A stretch of 64,000 bases of DNA from Epithemia pelagica (GCA_946965045.2 OX337228.1:4340001-4404000); one strand, 5' to 3'. Counted from the stretch's first letter, positions 8,801-19,844 are shown. Made by a program: numbers and translations. Notes: generated by a model not told the origin, from the sequence alone.

Positions 8801-10687
8801 TTCTTCGCATAAAGTCGGGATAACGGCGTCTCTGCCTGGTACTCCACCAAACTGCATTGGGTGTAGAGTTCGTTGATTGGTGTTTAGATGTATAAGCTGG
8901 CGCCACTTGATCGCCAGAACAAGGTTGTAGTCTTGTTCATAAAGATGGATAACACGGAGGCGGTGTATCCGTAGATTGTAAGGTTCTTTCAGAATCATCA
9001 CGTTTACAATATGCTTCCACCTGTCGTATGAATATTTGTTGACGAGTGCACAATTGATCACTCCAACTTGCCACTCAATCAGTTTCTCCCTTTGTTCTTC
9101 TAGTTCTTGACCTTTGTCTGTTGCTGTGTCTAGGTCATGAGAAGCCACTAATGCTTTACTGTGACTGAGGTGGAATCCGGACGGAGATGTTGATGTAGAC
9201 TCTGGCCATGCTTTGATTTTGCTTGTCCATTCTTCGACGGTGATAGGAGCAGGAACAGCGTCGAGTGTAACTCGGGCCTTCATATGATTGATGAGTGACT
9301 GCTGCATTTCGTCCAATTCCGGTTGTTGCCAATTACCCTCTAGTATAAGCTCTGCCGTATGAGTCGACGCCCCCCCCCAATCGCACCATTCCGAGAATGG
9401 TGGTTTGGTGGGAAAGGTGTTGTGAGCTTGTCCGAAGTGGCGTTGGTTTCTTGTGAGTAGCCTTTCTTCTATTTCGGCAGGGGTATCGATGGTGAGCCAC
9501 TCCGTGCATCCCGTATAGTCAGTCGTGGTAGGATCGGCCGGAACATCAAGTCTGGTTATGCCCGTTTTCAGGTTCCCTCGACATTGTCTAAGCTTTTTGT
9601 ACATCGCTTTGGTACGTTCTGCCGCGATTCGATGCTTCAAAGCTTTTGATTGTTGTTTGTTCCCCTCAAGAACAGCTTGTTGTAGTTCTTTCTGCAGAGC
9701 GTTGTGTCGACGCTGTACTGCATCTTTCGTCATCTCACGTATCTGTCTCTGGACAACTCTGCATTCTTGCTGGCAGGCTTCGAGAGAGTTTGGAATATTG
9801 ATCACAGACTGGTTACGGGCGGTATATGCGATTCCGGATTCAAAGGATTTACTCCATTTCTCTGCTGAAATCAGCTTCAAAAGTAAGTTTTTGCGTTTCC
9901 TGAGACTGGCTAGTTGTTGCACAAAAGGAATGCTTCTCGGTTTCTTGACACATTTTCGGCTTGCATGTTCTCCAGCTCGTTGGAAGTCTTTGTCCAATCG
10001 TTCGGCGAGTCTTGGATTCCAGCTCTGTTTCAACCGCTCGAGTCGTTGTGGAAAATTATGTTCGACCAAGAACTTGTATTTATGGACAATGTAACTCCTG
10101 TTCGAACTCTTGTCCTTACTCGTAAAATCACGACTTGCAATGGGACCAAGGACTTGAGTTGCGTTTCCGAAGAGTCGTTCACTGTCAAAGTCGATAACCA
10201 TATTCCGATGATCGTTCGGAATCTCTCTGTATTGAAATGGTTCGTAACATGCTCTCACAACAGCTGCTGAGACGTGTGTTGTGCCCAAGGCGTAATCGAT
10301 TCTTTCCCGACCGTTCACAAAGGTACCGAAGCGCGTGTCACCAATCTGTTCTCCCATCAAGTCGTGCAATTCTAACTCTGCGCAAAGTTTGGACATTCCT
10401 TCATGAGTATTTGTTAGTGCTTCGTTGAAGTCGCCCAAGATAAGGATTTCAGAGTTACGAGCGCGTCGCTGTCGAACAAAGTCTGTCAAATCTGATATGA
10501 AAGCTTCTCGTGGAGACATTTGTCTATTTTCTTGTCTGAGCATTGAAAGCTGTTGAGCGGAAGCAGTGAATGATCGAACTCTGTTGGTGTCTTCAGTCAA
10601 CAGGGCTTGCTTGCAAACTTGATACGCGGCAATGACAGTGAGCGTTTTGTTGTTGATGGGGTTGCGTCGGGGCGTCGGAGGGAGAGA
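5834..10687 (-). CDS. LINE endonuclease (partial), reverse transcriptase, RNase H
   Basis: The frame is open for 1617 codons with no stop or shift, even across a run of nine C near 9371. There is no ATG at its 5' edge. Counting from a TTG at 10600: the APE-type endonuclease shows Gly-Asp-Phe-Asn at 56-59, then Arg-Ile-Asp-Tyr, then Asn-Asp-His. The reverse transcriptase shows Gln-Phe-Gly-Gly-Val-Pro-Gly-Arg-Asp, motif A Tyr-Asp-Ala-Thr-Ala-Cys-Tyr-Asp and motif C Phe-Val-Asp-Asp in place of the usual YxDD. RNase H shows Ser-Asp-Gly-Ser, Arg-Ser-Glu-Ser, Tyr-Thr-Asp-Ser and Asp-Ala-Asp. A C-terminal Cys-Pro-Leu-Cys with a following His and Cys is typical of plant-like RNase-H LINEs. The endonuclease lacks its N-terminal half, including the region of the catalytic Glu, so autonomous activity is unlikely. 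Confidence 0.85.
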   Translation of the reverse strand, partial: SLPPTPRRNPINNKTLTVIAAYQVCKQALLTEDTNRVRSFTASAQQLSMLRQENRQMSPREAFISDLTDFVRQRRARNSEILILGDFNEALTNTHEGMSKLCAELELHDLMGEQIGDTRFGTFVNGRERIDYALGTTHVSAAVVRACYEPFQYREIPNDHRNMVIDFDSERLFGNATQVLGPIASRDFTSKDKSSNRSYIVHKYKFLVEHNFPQRLERLKQSWNPRLAERLDKDFQRAGEHASRKCVKKPRSIPFVQQLASLRKRKNLLLKLISAEKWSKSFESGIAYTARNQSVINIPNSLEACQQECRVVQRQIREMTKDAVQRRHNALQKELQQAVLEGNKQQSKALKHRIAAERTKAMYKKLRQCRGNLKTGITRLDVPADPTTTDYTGCTEWLTIDTPAEIEERLLTRNQRHFGQAHNTFPTKPPFSEWCDWGGASTHTAELILEGNWQQPELDEMQQSLINHMKARVTLDAVPAPITVEEWTSKIKAWPESTSTSPSGFHLSHSKALVASHDLDTATDKGQELEEQREKLIEWQVGVINCALVNKYSYDRWKHIVNVMILKEPYNLRIHRLRVIHLYEQDYNLVLAIKWRQLIHLNTNQRTLHPMQFGGVPGRDAVIPTLCEELQYEISRASKRPLVHLDYDATACYDWIVLSFGSLASRSFGQHRSIVFINAKTLEEAKYYLKTQLGVSERHYQHCQLYPIYGSGQGAGNSPAIWCVISTILFDTYEDKAHGATFSSPDGSVKTAVHMIGFVDDTSGSVNDFSRDHPASPEHYIAKAQEDAQRWNDLLSLSGGALNVEKCSYHFLYYTFNVDGLASLQSGSFGPQITIHFNDTEHSTPIKQLSSYRSHKTLGVQKSPHRTDKGLYIALAKKNAAHTSVMATSPFSRTDAWAYYHAIYLPSICYPLPSSTLSDAHCNALQIQFKKAFLPKYGFNRHMPNAVVYGPTELGGIGLRTLSVERGISQTYLLMACLRSPGVPAQLAQIAISWAQFLAGTSISIFEDVSTPLPHLVPMQWIPQVRNFLKTTDCRIELETKFLPTLQRDNDRCLMDIAVESTQFTPTELALHNACRIFLGVTLLSDISTPDGTKLSLFAINHCHDDFSTHRGLIPYQDRPGSRAWNQWNKFLDLVRQTGVTRLLITPLGSWTVQGHKFHRCWKYLVDCPSSKLYVYEPTGNFRHYWYQHPLFLPTSQLSSSVPPTAVPVHVKQSGPAFFILPCRPQVLTPEPPQPQTFTDYVATLAQWDQHLVSKLVLSCSPAQIQSTFTTPTVRLFLCSDGSAAMFTGTFGCVCSTDSGERLFHLHGPAPGYQTSSFRSESYGMLALLRAVIHITTSYGFSLPTQLIFYTDSKSLINTVEKRLDWSYDFPYSTMEADWDIQQGISTSLRQFPEIPRFLHVRGHQDRLRPYATLPLAAQLNVDADRLADSYEYPSSISSTHAPLITGGQALLHSPKGTINSNYRSNLRYLATWKTLRQYLCNRNEWSFETFESIDWTSHGRAIKAIFTRWQFYIKFLHDWLPLGYLCSCYATYYTETCPLCNPPVIETRTHFLCCPHRHWKGPLLEELQQFWRKQHLDPTLNLLLTEMIHSWLANVPPSFPTVSLPYHVRILTVYGG

Positions 10688-10690
10688 CTA
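5834..10690 (-). mobile_element. LINE (non-LTR retrotransposon), 5'-truncated
   Basis: The element encodes endonuclease, reverse transcriptase and RNase H in one frame. The open frame begins just after a TAG at 10690-10688 and opens inside the endonuclease domain, so the N-terminal half of that domain and any ORF1 are missing. This is the usual outcome of incomplete target-primed reverse transcription. The 3' end extends below 5834 by an unknown amount, probably past the palindromic units at 5741-5802. The truncated end is about 220 bp from the start of the DUF202 gene. Confidence 0.85.
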
Positions 10691-10909
10691 CAACGCATAA
10701 GAGTCGCAGATTTGATCGACTCTTTGCGCAAACGCGCACATTCGTGTCTAAAGGTGAGTCCCGTCACGTGCAGAATCGGATCTTCCGTTGGGACCATGAT
10801 GGAATCTTGAAGGAGACGGAAAAGGCGCCGACGGTGTTTTCAAGATTGTCGAACCCACGGCGGTCCAAACATTCCGACGCTTTGAGAAGCACAGAGAACA
10901 GATGGAACA

Positions 10910-11461
10910 ATGACTATGGATGGCGAAGAGATACATGAGCTGTTACCACGAAGAAGGGTCACGGGTCTCCATACTACTGTTACTACGAGCCATCGAACGG
11001 CGGAGCCGACGGACCTACAGGCTGAATTGATTCCTCGATCTAATGACCAAGATTCCCTAGAGAGTGAAACACCGAAAACAGGATCACGAGCACGTGACCA
11101 CTTGGCAAACGAAAGAACTTATCTGGCCTGGGTTCGGACTGGACTAGCTCTTTTTGGAGCTAGCATTGCTTTGTTGAAGTGGGACGATATGTCCAATGTC
11201 ATGGCCTATTTGTTGGCCATATTGGGCATGATTGTTATGGCCATTTCTACCAAACGATACTTTCATGTCATGCACCTACTGGAAGAGGGGCGTTTTGAAC
11301 CCCATAGTGGAGGAATTCTCTTTGTGGTGGCCATGTCCTCCCTCCTTATTGCCGTTGCGTTCATTCTCCATGAAAATGATCACTTGTTTCCATCGTCTCG
11401 TCATGGTCACTCCGAAAATTATGTACACCAAACGAATACCGACAGACTGCAAGTGGGTTGA
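10910..11461 (+). CDS. DUF202 family small membrane protein
   Basis: A 183-residue protein. After a polar N-terminal tail of about 57 residues comes a clear DUF202 signature at 60-91, with the Arg-Asp-His-Leu-Ala-Asn-Glu-Arg-Thr core and Trp-Val-Arg-Thr-Gly. Three membrane helices follow at about 74-90, 97-113 and 135-153. DUF202 occurs alone in bacteria (YidH) and as the membrane part of the yeast vacuolar transporter chaperone subunit Vtc1. No SPX or polyphosphate polymerase domain is attached here, so a Vtc1-like role is possible but unproven. The LINE end lies about 220 bp upstream in divergent orientation. Confidence 0.8.
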   Translation: MTMDGEEIHELLPRRRVTGLHTTVTTSHRTAEPTDLQAELIPRSNDQDSLESETPKTGSRARDHLANERTYLAWVRTGLALFGASIALLKWDDMSNVMAYLLAILGMIVMAISTKRYFHVMHLLEEGRFEPHSGGILFVVAMSSLLIAVAFILHENDHLFPSSRHGHSENYVHQTNTDRLQVG

Positions 11462-12203
11462 TATCAGCTATCATCTTTCATGGGTTTCGTTGTGGCTTGC
11501 GTTCTGGCTATCCAACTTAATGATTGGGAGGAAGCGTCCAGGGTATGATATCGCTTTGTCTCCCGTTCTCACTTAAACTCGGAGCTTTCAAGAGAGGCTG
11601 GCAATTGGCAATCCAAACTCTGCAGAGTCCCAACGGTTGCGAACTGTTCCTGACTGCAATTACGAGAGAAGCCATTTTCGAAATGTTGTTTCCGCTCAAC
11701 AACTTGGCGATTGGGTACGGCTCGGAAAAACCGTGGTTTACCATTGCGCATTGACCATGATAGTTTTTGGGTATTGATAGGTTGCAAGTTGCAACATCGA
11801 TGTGCCGACGAGCGGCATAGTAAACTGCAAACTGCTCCTATGGACTCCCCTACCTACCGTAGTTTGATGAATTGCGAGAGAAGCTGTATGTAGGTCCTCC
11901 TAGCTCGGGCGAGATGCGGCACAGACGCACAGACGGAGGATCGGATATACCGTGCGATTGCGTCATCCTTCCAATACCGGTAGAGGCAGTCTATGATATG
12001 AGAGTAGCTGTGAGTTGGAACTCGCCCTCTTTGCCACCATCAATAGATCCGCATCATTCACATTTTGACAACAGGTTCAACTTCTTTGTATTGGACGATT
12101 CAAATCAAGACGACTGAGAAAACAATTCCCTCATTTATTTTCCATTCCTTTTGATAGTCACAAAGAGTGCATCTCTTGAAATTACATTCTGCCTTCATTC
12201 ACA
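11462..12203. other. Intergenic stretch, no gene seen
   Basis: Only short frames of 60 to 115 codons overlapping in several directions, none with a recognisable motif. It must hold the 3' end of the DUF202 transcript and the ClpS promoter; I see no distinct element. Confidence 0.5.
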
Positions 12204-12755
12204 ATGATCAAGTCATGGATTTGCGTCATCGCATGCCTTTTGACAGTGGCGTCGACCATATCTGGTTTCTCGCCCGTGGTTCCGCACACACATTCGTCTT
12301 CGGTGACATACTCGTCGGCTCCCGTGAGACCAGCCTTTGGGATGGACCGTATAAATATTAACAAAGAAATCAGAAACCGAGACACGGAGTTGCACATGTC
12401 CTCCATGGAAAGGACTCGAACGACGAAAAAGACGACCATCACAATCGACGAGACGGAAACCAAGGCAGAAGAAGAGAAGAAGAAAGAGGAGCAGTGGAGG
12501 GTAGTCTTGCACAACGATGAAGTTCACACCTTCAATTATGTGATTCGATCTCTGTGCAAGGTGATTGGTACCTTGGATCGTAAGGCTGCCTTTGAAATCT
12601 GTGTCCAAACCCACGGAATTGGAAAGGCCACCATTACCAAGACATGGAAAAAGCAAGCGGAACAGTTTTGCTTGGGATTGCAACGTCAGGGCCTGACTGT
12701 CAGTATTGCGCCTGATGAAGACTTTGAAGGTGGTCACTCGGGAGGAGGACTATAG
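12204..12755 (+). CDS. clpS: Plastid ClpS, N-end-rule adaptor of Clp protease
   Basis: ClpS binds substrates with destabilising N-terminal residues and hands them to the Clp ATPase chaperone. The 183-residue product has a hydrophobic signal peptide (about 1-20) followed by Ile-Ser-Gly-Phe-Ser-Pro, matching the diatom plastid-import motif with Phe at 22. A Lys/Glu-rich linker leads into the ClpS domain at about 97-175. Residues that shape the N-degron pocket are present: Asn104-Asp105-Glu106 in the Leu-His-Asn-Asp-Glu-Val-His motif, and His137 before Gly-Ile-Gly-Lys. Length is typical for a plastid ClpS with presequence. Single exon; transcribed toward the ABC1 kinase gene. Confidence 0.9.
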   Translation: MIKSWICVIACLLTVASTISGFSPVVPHTHSSSVTYSSAPVRPAFGMDRININKEIRNRDTELHMSSMERTRTTKKTTITIDETETKAEEEKKKEEQWRVVLHNDEVHTFNYVIRSLCKVIGTLDRKAAFEICVQTHGIGKATITKTWKKQAEQFCLGLQRQGLTVSIAPDEDFEGGHSGGGL

Positions 12756-12865
12756 AGCACTTTCACATGACAAGGGATCAATCCGATACTCGTGACCACT
12801 CAATTATGTACAAACGTGGATCATTATTAGTCGAAGCTAATCATCGTCAATTGTTCTAGGTGATG

Positions 12866-14554
12866 CTACACATCAATGATCGTATCTTCCGCTTTGGTAG
12901 TTCGTTCATCTCTGGATTCTCCACCAAGCTTGACGCGCGAGTCACTCATGACATCCACACTGGGTGCCAAGATTTTTACGTACCGATCAAAGTAAAGGCT
13001 TTGCTTCACCAACAATCCAAACTCACGAGGAAGCTTTAGCCCATTGTTTTCCGTCACATCCACAAATTCCAAAAGAAGTTGGGTGATTTCGTTTTCGTCC
13101 ACCATAATGTTGGCTGCCGCGCTAGTGGTGGTTCCCGTTTCATCGGCAGTGGCAACGACAGTAACTTCTGGTTGCACCTGATTGAAGCGTTCAAGGACAC
13201 GGTCAATATCACGGGCAAAACTAGCAATATCCACATTGGCATCTGCGGCGCCCATTCCACAGAGAGCACGCGCCATGCCCTCCGAATCTCCCACGGCAAG
13301 GGCTCCGGACAACTCATTGACGGCTTGAAAGACCTTGTCGCTGATTCGACCTACAATACCGAAATCGATAAAGGCCACTCGCCCGTCTTCCAGTAAGAGC
13401 AAATTGCCAGCATGAACGTCTGCGTGGAACCAGGGCATGGATGTGACAGAAAGGCTCCAAATATTCAAGGCAGTAATAATGGTTTGGACACCAATATCCG
13501 GATCTTGGGCAACCTGCGCCACCGTCGTCTCATCCAACAAACTGACACCATTAAGATATTCCAAGGTCATGACCTTCTTGGTTGTGTATTCGAGGAACAC
13601 TCGGGGAGCGGTAGCTTCCTTCAACAAATCATAGTCTTGCAAGAAACGGCGGAACTCAATGGTGTTGCGTGCTTCTTTCTCAAAGTCGAGTTCCTCCAAC
13701 ATGGACGTTCGGATATCGCTCGCGACTCCTGCCAAGGAGGTTCGCTCCCAGTCCGGTTGCAGAAACTCCAAGATTCGAGCCGACGAATACAAAAATCCCA
13801 AATCCGCTTTCAAACTGGCGTCAATGCCTGGTTTCTGAACTTTCAACACCACCTCTTCTCCCGTCAAGAGCTTGGCTTTATGGACTTGAGCAATACTCGC
13901 ACTTGCAAGAGGGGTTGGGTCGACAAACTGAAAGCTTTTGGATATGGGACCAAGCTCGGCCTCAATCACTGGTCGAATAACGGACCAGGGCAAAGGCGTT
14001 GTCTTGTCCAGACATTTTTGAAACTCCAGGATGTATTCTTTGGGAAACAGGGTTGGGCTGCTGGCAATAAACTGTCCCAATTTGATATACGTCGCACCCA
14101 GTCTTTCAAACAGGGTTCGAAGGACCACGGGCAAATCCAGTGTACCATTGCGCAACAAAAGAGGAAGAAACTCGCGAGCCGTCAACGCCGCCGCACGATA
14201 TGCTTCCAAGGTTCGACGCGGTCCAGCACGAATCCCTGCATCTCTCACAGCTTCCAAAATGTCTTGAACGAGACTTTGGGCTTCTTCAGGAGTTCGGTCC
14301 CGAACCGTTTTCGTGCGTCGTTGTGCTGATCGTCGAGTTCCAGGTGCCTGTTGTTGTGTCGCAGTGGAAGAGGATGCCGCTAGCTGCACAACTTGGGTCG
14401 GGGCTTTCTCGAGCCCATCACGACGCTGGTTAAGATGGAACGGGCTCGGCTGCAGCACAAATGTTTGCACGGCCACAGGAAGAAGCCCAAGGAATGATAC
14501 AAAGACTTTCATGACGGGGAAAGGCAACTGATCTAAAGGCAAGCACCAAAACAA
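12866..14554 (-). CDS. ABC1/ADCK-type atypical kinase, probably plastid
   Basis: A 562-residue member of the ABC1K (ADCK/UbiB) family, atypical kinases linked to quinone and prenyl-lipid metabolism in mitochondria and plastids. The diagnostic Lys-Leu-Gly-Gln is at 158-161, the Ala-Ser-Ala-Ser nucleotide loop at 217-220 (replacing the Gly-rich loop of ordinary kinases), the ATP-binding Lys at 238, then His-Ala-Asp-Val-His-Ala-Gly-Asn and Ile-Asp-Phe-Gly for the catalytic and metal sites. The second Met (residue 15, ATG at 14512) begins a good signal peptide followed by Gln-Thr-Phe, so it may be the true start and would send the protein to the plastid. The gene is head-to-head with the NPRL2 gene, about 170 bp apart. 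The tocopherol cyclase in this window acts in a pathway influenced by plastid ABC1Ks in plants. Confidence 0.88.
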   Translation of the reverse strand: MFWCLPLDQLPFPVMKVFVSFLGLLPVAVQTFVLQPSPFHLNQRRDGLEKAPTQVVQLAASSSTATQQQAPGTRRSAQRRTKTVRDRTPEEAQSLVQDILEAVRDAGIRAGPRRTLEAYRAAALTAREFLPLLLRNGTLDLPVVLRTLFERLGATYIKLGQFIASSPTLFPKEYILEFQKCLDKTTPLPWSVIRPVIEAELGPISKSFQFVDPTPLASASIAQVHKAKLLTGEEVVLKVQKPGIDASLKADLGFLYSSARILEFLQPDWERTSLAGVASDIRTSMLEELDFEKEARNTIEFRRFLQDYDLLKEATAPRVFLEYTTKKVMTLEYLNGVSLLDETTVAQVAQDPDIGVQTIITALNIWSLSVTSMPWFHADVHAGNLLLLEDGRVAFIDFGIVGRISDKVFQAVNELSGALAVGDSEGMARALCGMGAADANVDIASFARDIDRVLERFNQVQPEVTVVATADETGTTTSAAANIMVDENEITQLLLEFVDVTENNGLKLPREFGLLVKQSLYFDRYVKILAPSVDVMSDSRVKLGGESRDERTTKAEDTIIDV

Positions 14555-14721
14555 AAGACAATGGCTTCATGGTGGCAATTTGTTGAATATGTTGTTGATT
14601 TTTCGGTGGAGACACGTCAGATTTTGAATGATAGCTCTTAGGTCGCATGTATAGCTGGTAATGGAGGGTCGCTCTTTGGTCGACTTCAGAAAGCCTCGAC
14701 AAATTTTTTGGCATCCCATTG

Positions 14722-16903
14722 ATGGCGACCAACGATCAACAGCAAGATGACTTGAAAAAAACATCAAAGGAAACCAAAGCTTTTACCGACACGATGATGC
14801 TGGATACACCAAGCCAATCTCCTGTGGTGGGAAGTCGTCCTATGTCTTCTGAGAACACACCTCGGTTACGGTATGTTCATTGTTGGAGAGGATGACACCT
14901 GGTTCTTTGTCCATGTGGCCATTCTCATACCTGTCTTGTCCTTCTCTCTCAGAAACACCTCTGAGATGCCACTGCATGATGGTAGTAACAAAACCAAAAC
15001 CAGTTCACGTGACAAAACAACAATTCCCGTCGGAAAAGGTACCATGGCACCCCTTCCCTTTCCCAAACCAAGGGAACCCTCCCGGTGCCCCGTCTTTTGT
15101 TGTTTTTATGCTGAGTTTGACAACAAAGTCGGCCCCACCGTTGTCTTCCAAACTCCCAAAAATTTTATGGACCTGGAAATTGGAGTCCCCGTAACTCAAG
15201 TCCATAAGATCATCGACCAGACAATGAAAGAGCTTCATCAGGACGGACGCTCCACCTCGCAGACCACTGCAGACCGAGAAACCGAAAGCAGTCAAGCTGA
15301 AGGTTCAGAACCTAGAATGTCAATTTTTGACTCCTGTAGTGAATATATCATTACAGGCAATGAACTATCTGGAAATGTGATCAAATTGAGTGCCCATGAA
15401 ATGCACCTCGTAACACACCCCACGGTGATTGTGAACAAGGCATACGAACGAAACTCCCTCTTGTTCTCGGTTGGCTTTGTCCTTCGTCGAAGCATTGATT
15501 CGAGACCATTTCAACCCATTATATCTAAGTGGGCAAAGACGCTGCGGGAAATGGAGATTGAATCCCAGTATTTGACCAACCCAACTACTCGTGGCAACAT
15601 TCAATCACACACGGAGCGGCTCTTTGTCTCCCTAAACAGTTTGAGTCGAGAATGCAACCTACTCATCACTCCCGCCCATGTACTTCATCTCAAACTCTTT
15701 CATCCTCCTCGTGTCCCAGCCTCCCCAGTTCCTGATTACGCTGTACCAGTCTTGCTCCTGCGCGATTGGCGTCAATGCCAAATTGTAAGTTCGTGTATTC
15801 TTCCCCGTGTTTGCCACGATGAGAGTCGTTCTGTACTTTGTGCTTTACTTAACTGTTTTTTCTGACGGACGACATTTGTATTTGTTTCAAAGAATTATGA
15901 TTGGGACCTGGCAATAGACTGGTGCGGAAGACATATTGATGGTGTACGCAATGCTCAACAAATCTCGGAAAAAGCGGAAGTGGATATGGAAATTGTGCGT
16001 GCTTGCCTTCGTGTTTTAAAACACCATGGTGTGATCGCTCTCTGCGACATGTTCTTTTACTCCAACCGATACGAGTTTACTGAACGTGCCACTTCCATGT
16101 TGGCGGGCCACGAAACCAAATTGCTGATGGCAGCGACAGAACATGCCATTCGGTCGACGGACATTCCATCACCACGCGAAGGCAGTCCGTCTCTCCATGC
16201 CATGGCCTCCTCACCAGCCACGGAGGGAAGTATGAGTAGTGGAAGTCGTACAGTAGAATGGATGCAACCGGGAAACGCTCGGCTGATGGCGCAGCCATCC
16301 ACGCCATCCTCGGACGTATATGTCTCGTCGTCGCTGCGCAAAGGTGAGATTCATGATTTGAAAATGGCCGTGGCAGAATTTTATACCAGATGCGAGCGAA
16401 AACGTAGTTTTGGAGATACATGGATGTCATTAGTCAGTAGCAGTAACAACAGCAGCACCAACTTGAGAACTGGAAACGAGAATTCGGCTCCAGCGATTGA
16501 TTGGAAACGCGCCTTTCGGCTTTTGGATCACCGACGGTTGGTGACATTTGGTGTTGTCCATGGGTTGATAAGACGAATTCATCGAGTGCCACGAATACTG
16601 GAAACAAGTAGCACCGACTCGGTGCCGCAGCGACGGCCACCCCAACGACAAGCGAGTGATGCCGACAGTGGCCAAAGCAACAATTCTCACATACGTTTGG
16701 GGCCTCTTCTTCAAGTACAGCGACATAGTAGCGGTGGATCCAGTCACAGTCGACGGAAAACAAACGCCGCAACGATTGCTTCGAAAATGGATGGACTCCA
16801 CTGCGACGACGAGTTGGTCTGCGAGTTTCAAAAGTCTTTTGATGAATTGTCGGAAATTGTACCAGATCATGTGTCCATTGCGCTAGTACCAGCAACATTC
16901 TAG
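14722..16903 (+). CDS. NPRL2: NPRL2-like subunit of the GATOR1/SEACIT complex
   Basis: NPRL2 with NPRL3 and DEPDC5 forms the GATOR1 GTPase-activating complex that restrains TORC1 when amino acids are scarce. Deduced exons: 14722-14870, 14953-15784 and 15893-16903; the introns (82 and 108 nt) start GTATGT and GTAAGT and end in AG, and frames join exactly to give 663 residues. Exon 1 is short and polar and was found by frame joining; a start inside exon 2 is the alternative. The conserved core begins at Cys-Pro-Val-Phe-Cys-Cys-Phe-Tyr (longin-like domain). It continues through Asn-Ser-Leu-Leu-Phe-Ser-Val-Gly-Phe-Val to the winged-helix part, where Tyr-Asp-Trp-Asp-Leu and Ile-Asp-Gly-Val span the second splice junction. 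Ser-rich insertions near 16150-16320, 16430-16490 and 16610-16780 make it much longer than the ~380-residue human protein. Confidence 0.85.
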
Positions 16904-17051
16904 TAAGACGAGTGTTCGCACTGTATAAAAACGTTTTATGATCTATTAGAACCGACTGCGGAGTTGAAAACAAAGTGAATCGGAATCATGGGCTGGGTTG
17001 TAGCTGCTGGAAAGCTCATGAATAGGAACGAAAGACAAGCCCATCGCCGCC

Positions 17052-18430
<1,379 letters not shown>

Positions 18431-19470
18431 ATGGATTACGGTACGTTCGATGTTGATTGAAAAGGTTTCGGGTCAGAAAAATCGTTATTGGAGTCACAAT
18501 GACAGAGCTTTGTTTTGTTAGTTCGACGCAGATCGCAGATACTAGACTTGATGATTCGTAACAGTCTCTCACACTTGAGTGCTCTGAATCATGATCTTGT
18601 TTGACAAATGAACAAACAGGACTTGACTACGAAGGAGACATGAGCGGTATGGGTGGCGGTGGAATGATGCCTTCCCAGAACACCCCTGGTTCGTCCTCTC
18701 AACGAGGCAGTGGGACTCGCAAACGGGCAGCCTACGACGAACAAACCATTCAGTCCGTCACGATTTCTCAAATGGTGCAAAGCGAACCACAAAATCCCAA
18801 CGACATGACGGGACTCATGTTGCCGGACGGTCGCAAACTGTACCACGTGGAATTTATAGCCGCCGTGCGGTCCTTTGAGGACAATTCGACCCATGTCATG
18901 TATCAGATGGAAGATGGTACCGGTGGAGTGATGAACGTCAAGAAATGGCTCGAAGATACGACCGAGTGTACGGCCGTTACGGAACTTCGTCGTTTGTGTA
19001 GCAAGGAGGCTATCTACCTCAAGGTGGTGGGACAACTCAAGGACTATGATGGCAGCAAAATAGTCTTGGCCGATTCGATACGTCCCATTTCCACTGGCAA
19101 TCAACTCACGCATCACTTTTTGCAAGTTGTCTACCAAGCCGAATTGCACAAGCGAGGACGAGAAGGTGGGAATTTGGGTATGGGCGCAGCATCCATGGGA
19201 GGATTTCAGGGAACGCCCGTCATGAATCGAACGCCCTTGGTATCCTCCTCCAACATGCACAGTGGAGACGAAACGCCCTTGCGTCAAGCTGTCCTCCAAG
19301 CCTTTCGGGTGGACAATGACGATGACCCGGGCATTTTGACTACCAATGTCTTTGCCGACCTGAAACGACAGTTTCCCGAAGAAGCCATTCGAAACGAAAT
19401 CAACTATCTCTGTGGTGAGGGAAGACTCTATTCGGGAGCTTCGGACGATCGCCTTATTGCTTCGTTTTAA
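18431..19470 (+). CDS. RPA2: Replication protein A 32 kDa subunit
   Basis: RPA32 is the middle subunit of the trimeric single-strand DNA-binding complex used in replication and repair. Exon 1 is only 10 nt (18431-18440, coding Met-Asp-Tyr plus one base); after a 179-nt GTACGT...CAG intron, exon 2 is 18620-19470, for 286 residues. The Gly/Ser-rich N-terminus resembles the phosphorylated tail of RPA32. The OB-fold covers about 45-165, with the Thr-Gly-Leu-Met-Leu and Asp-Gly-Thr-Gly segments. The C-terminal ~75 residues form the winged-helix protein-interaction domain (Asn-Glu-Ile-Asn-Tyr-Leu-Cys-Gly-Glu-Gly-Arg-Leu-Tyr). The N-terminal splice is supported because it restores the family's usual Tyr-Gly repeat start. 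Confidence 0.9.
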
Positions 19471-19844
19471 ATAGAAACGACCTCATGAACTTGACAATCA
19501 TGGTCGACACAAGGACCAGGAAGAAGGACAGGGAACTTGTGGTGTGGGGGGACAGTTTTTGCACTGGAGCAGGATCAAGATATACCAGTGTACAACTATC
19601 TCGACGACTTTTATTAAAACCTGTAACATAAATTCTTTGAGATCCATCAGGCGATGTATCCAAGACGAAAGTCTTGATGAACCAAATTGTACGTCTAGAG
19701 CATGCACTCCTAGGAGAAAGTTCAAGGACCTACGGTAGGTAGGTACGAGTAGGAGTTGTCCCTCCTCACCCAGGGGAAATGAATGCGTGATCCCGCCGAA
19801 GATAAACGCGACTGAAAGCGAGCTCTGATTGGTTACCTGAATCC
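19471..19844. other. Intergenic stretch, no gene seen
   Basis: 3' end of the RPA32 gene and promoter of the next gene. It contains the palindromic ACTCCTAGGAG at 19706-19716 and a GTAGGTAGGTA run near 19735-19745, variants of a motif that recurs in non-coding parts of this window. Confidence 0.5.

Noticed and set aside
13412-14329. 305-codon plus-strand ORF inside the ABC1 kinase gene
   Set aside because: Antisense to conserved kinase sequence; no domain and composition of a shadow frame.
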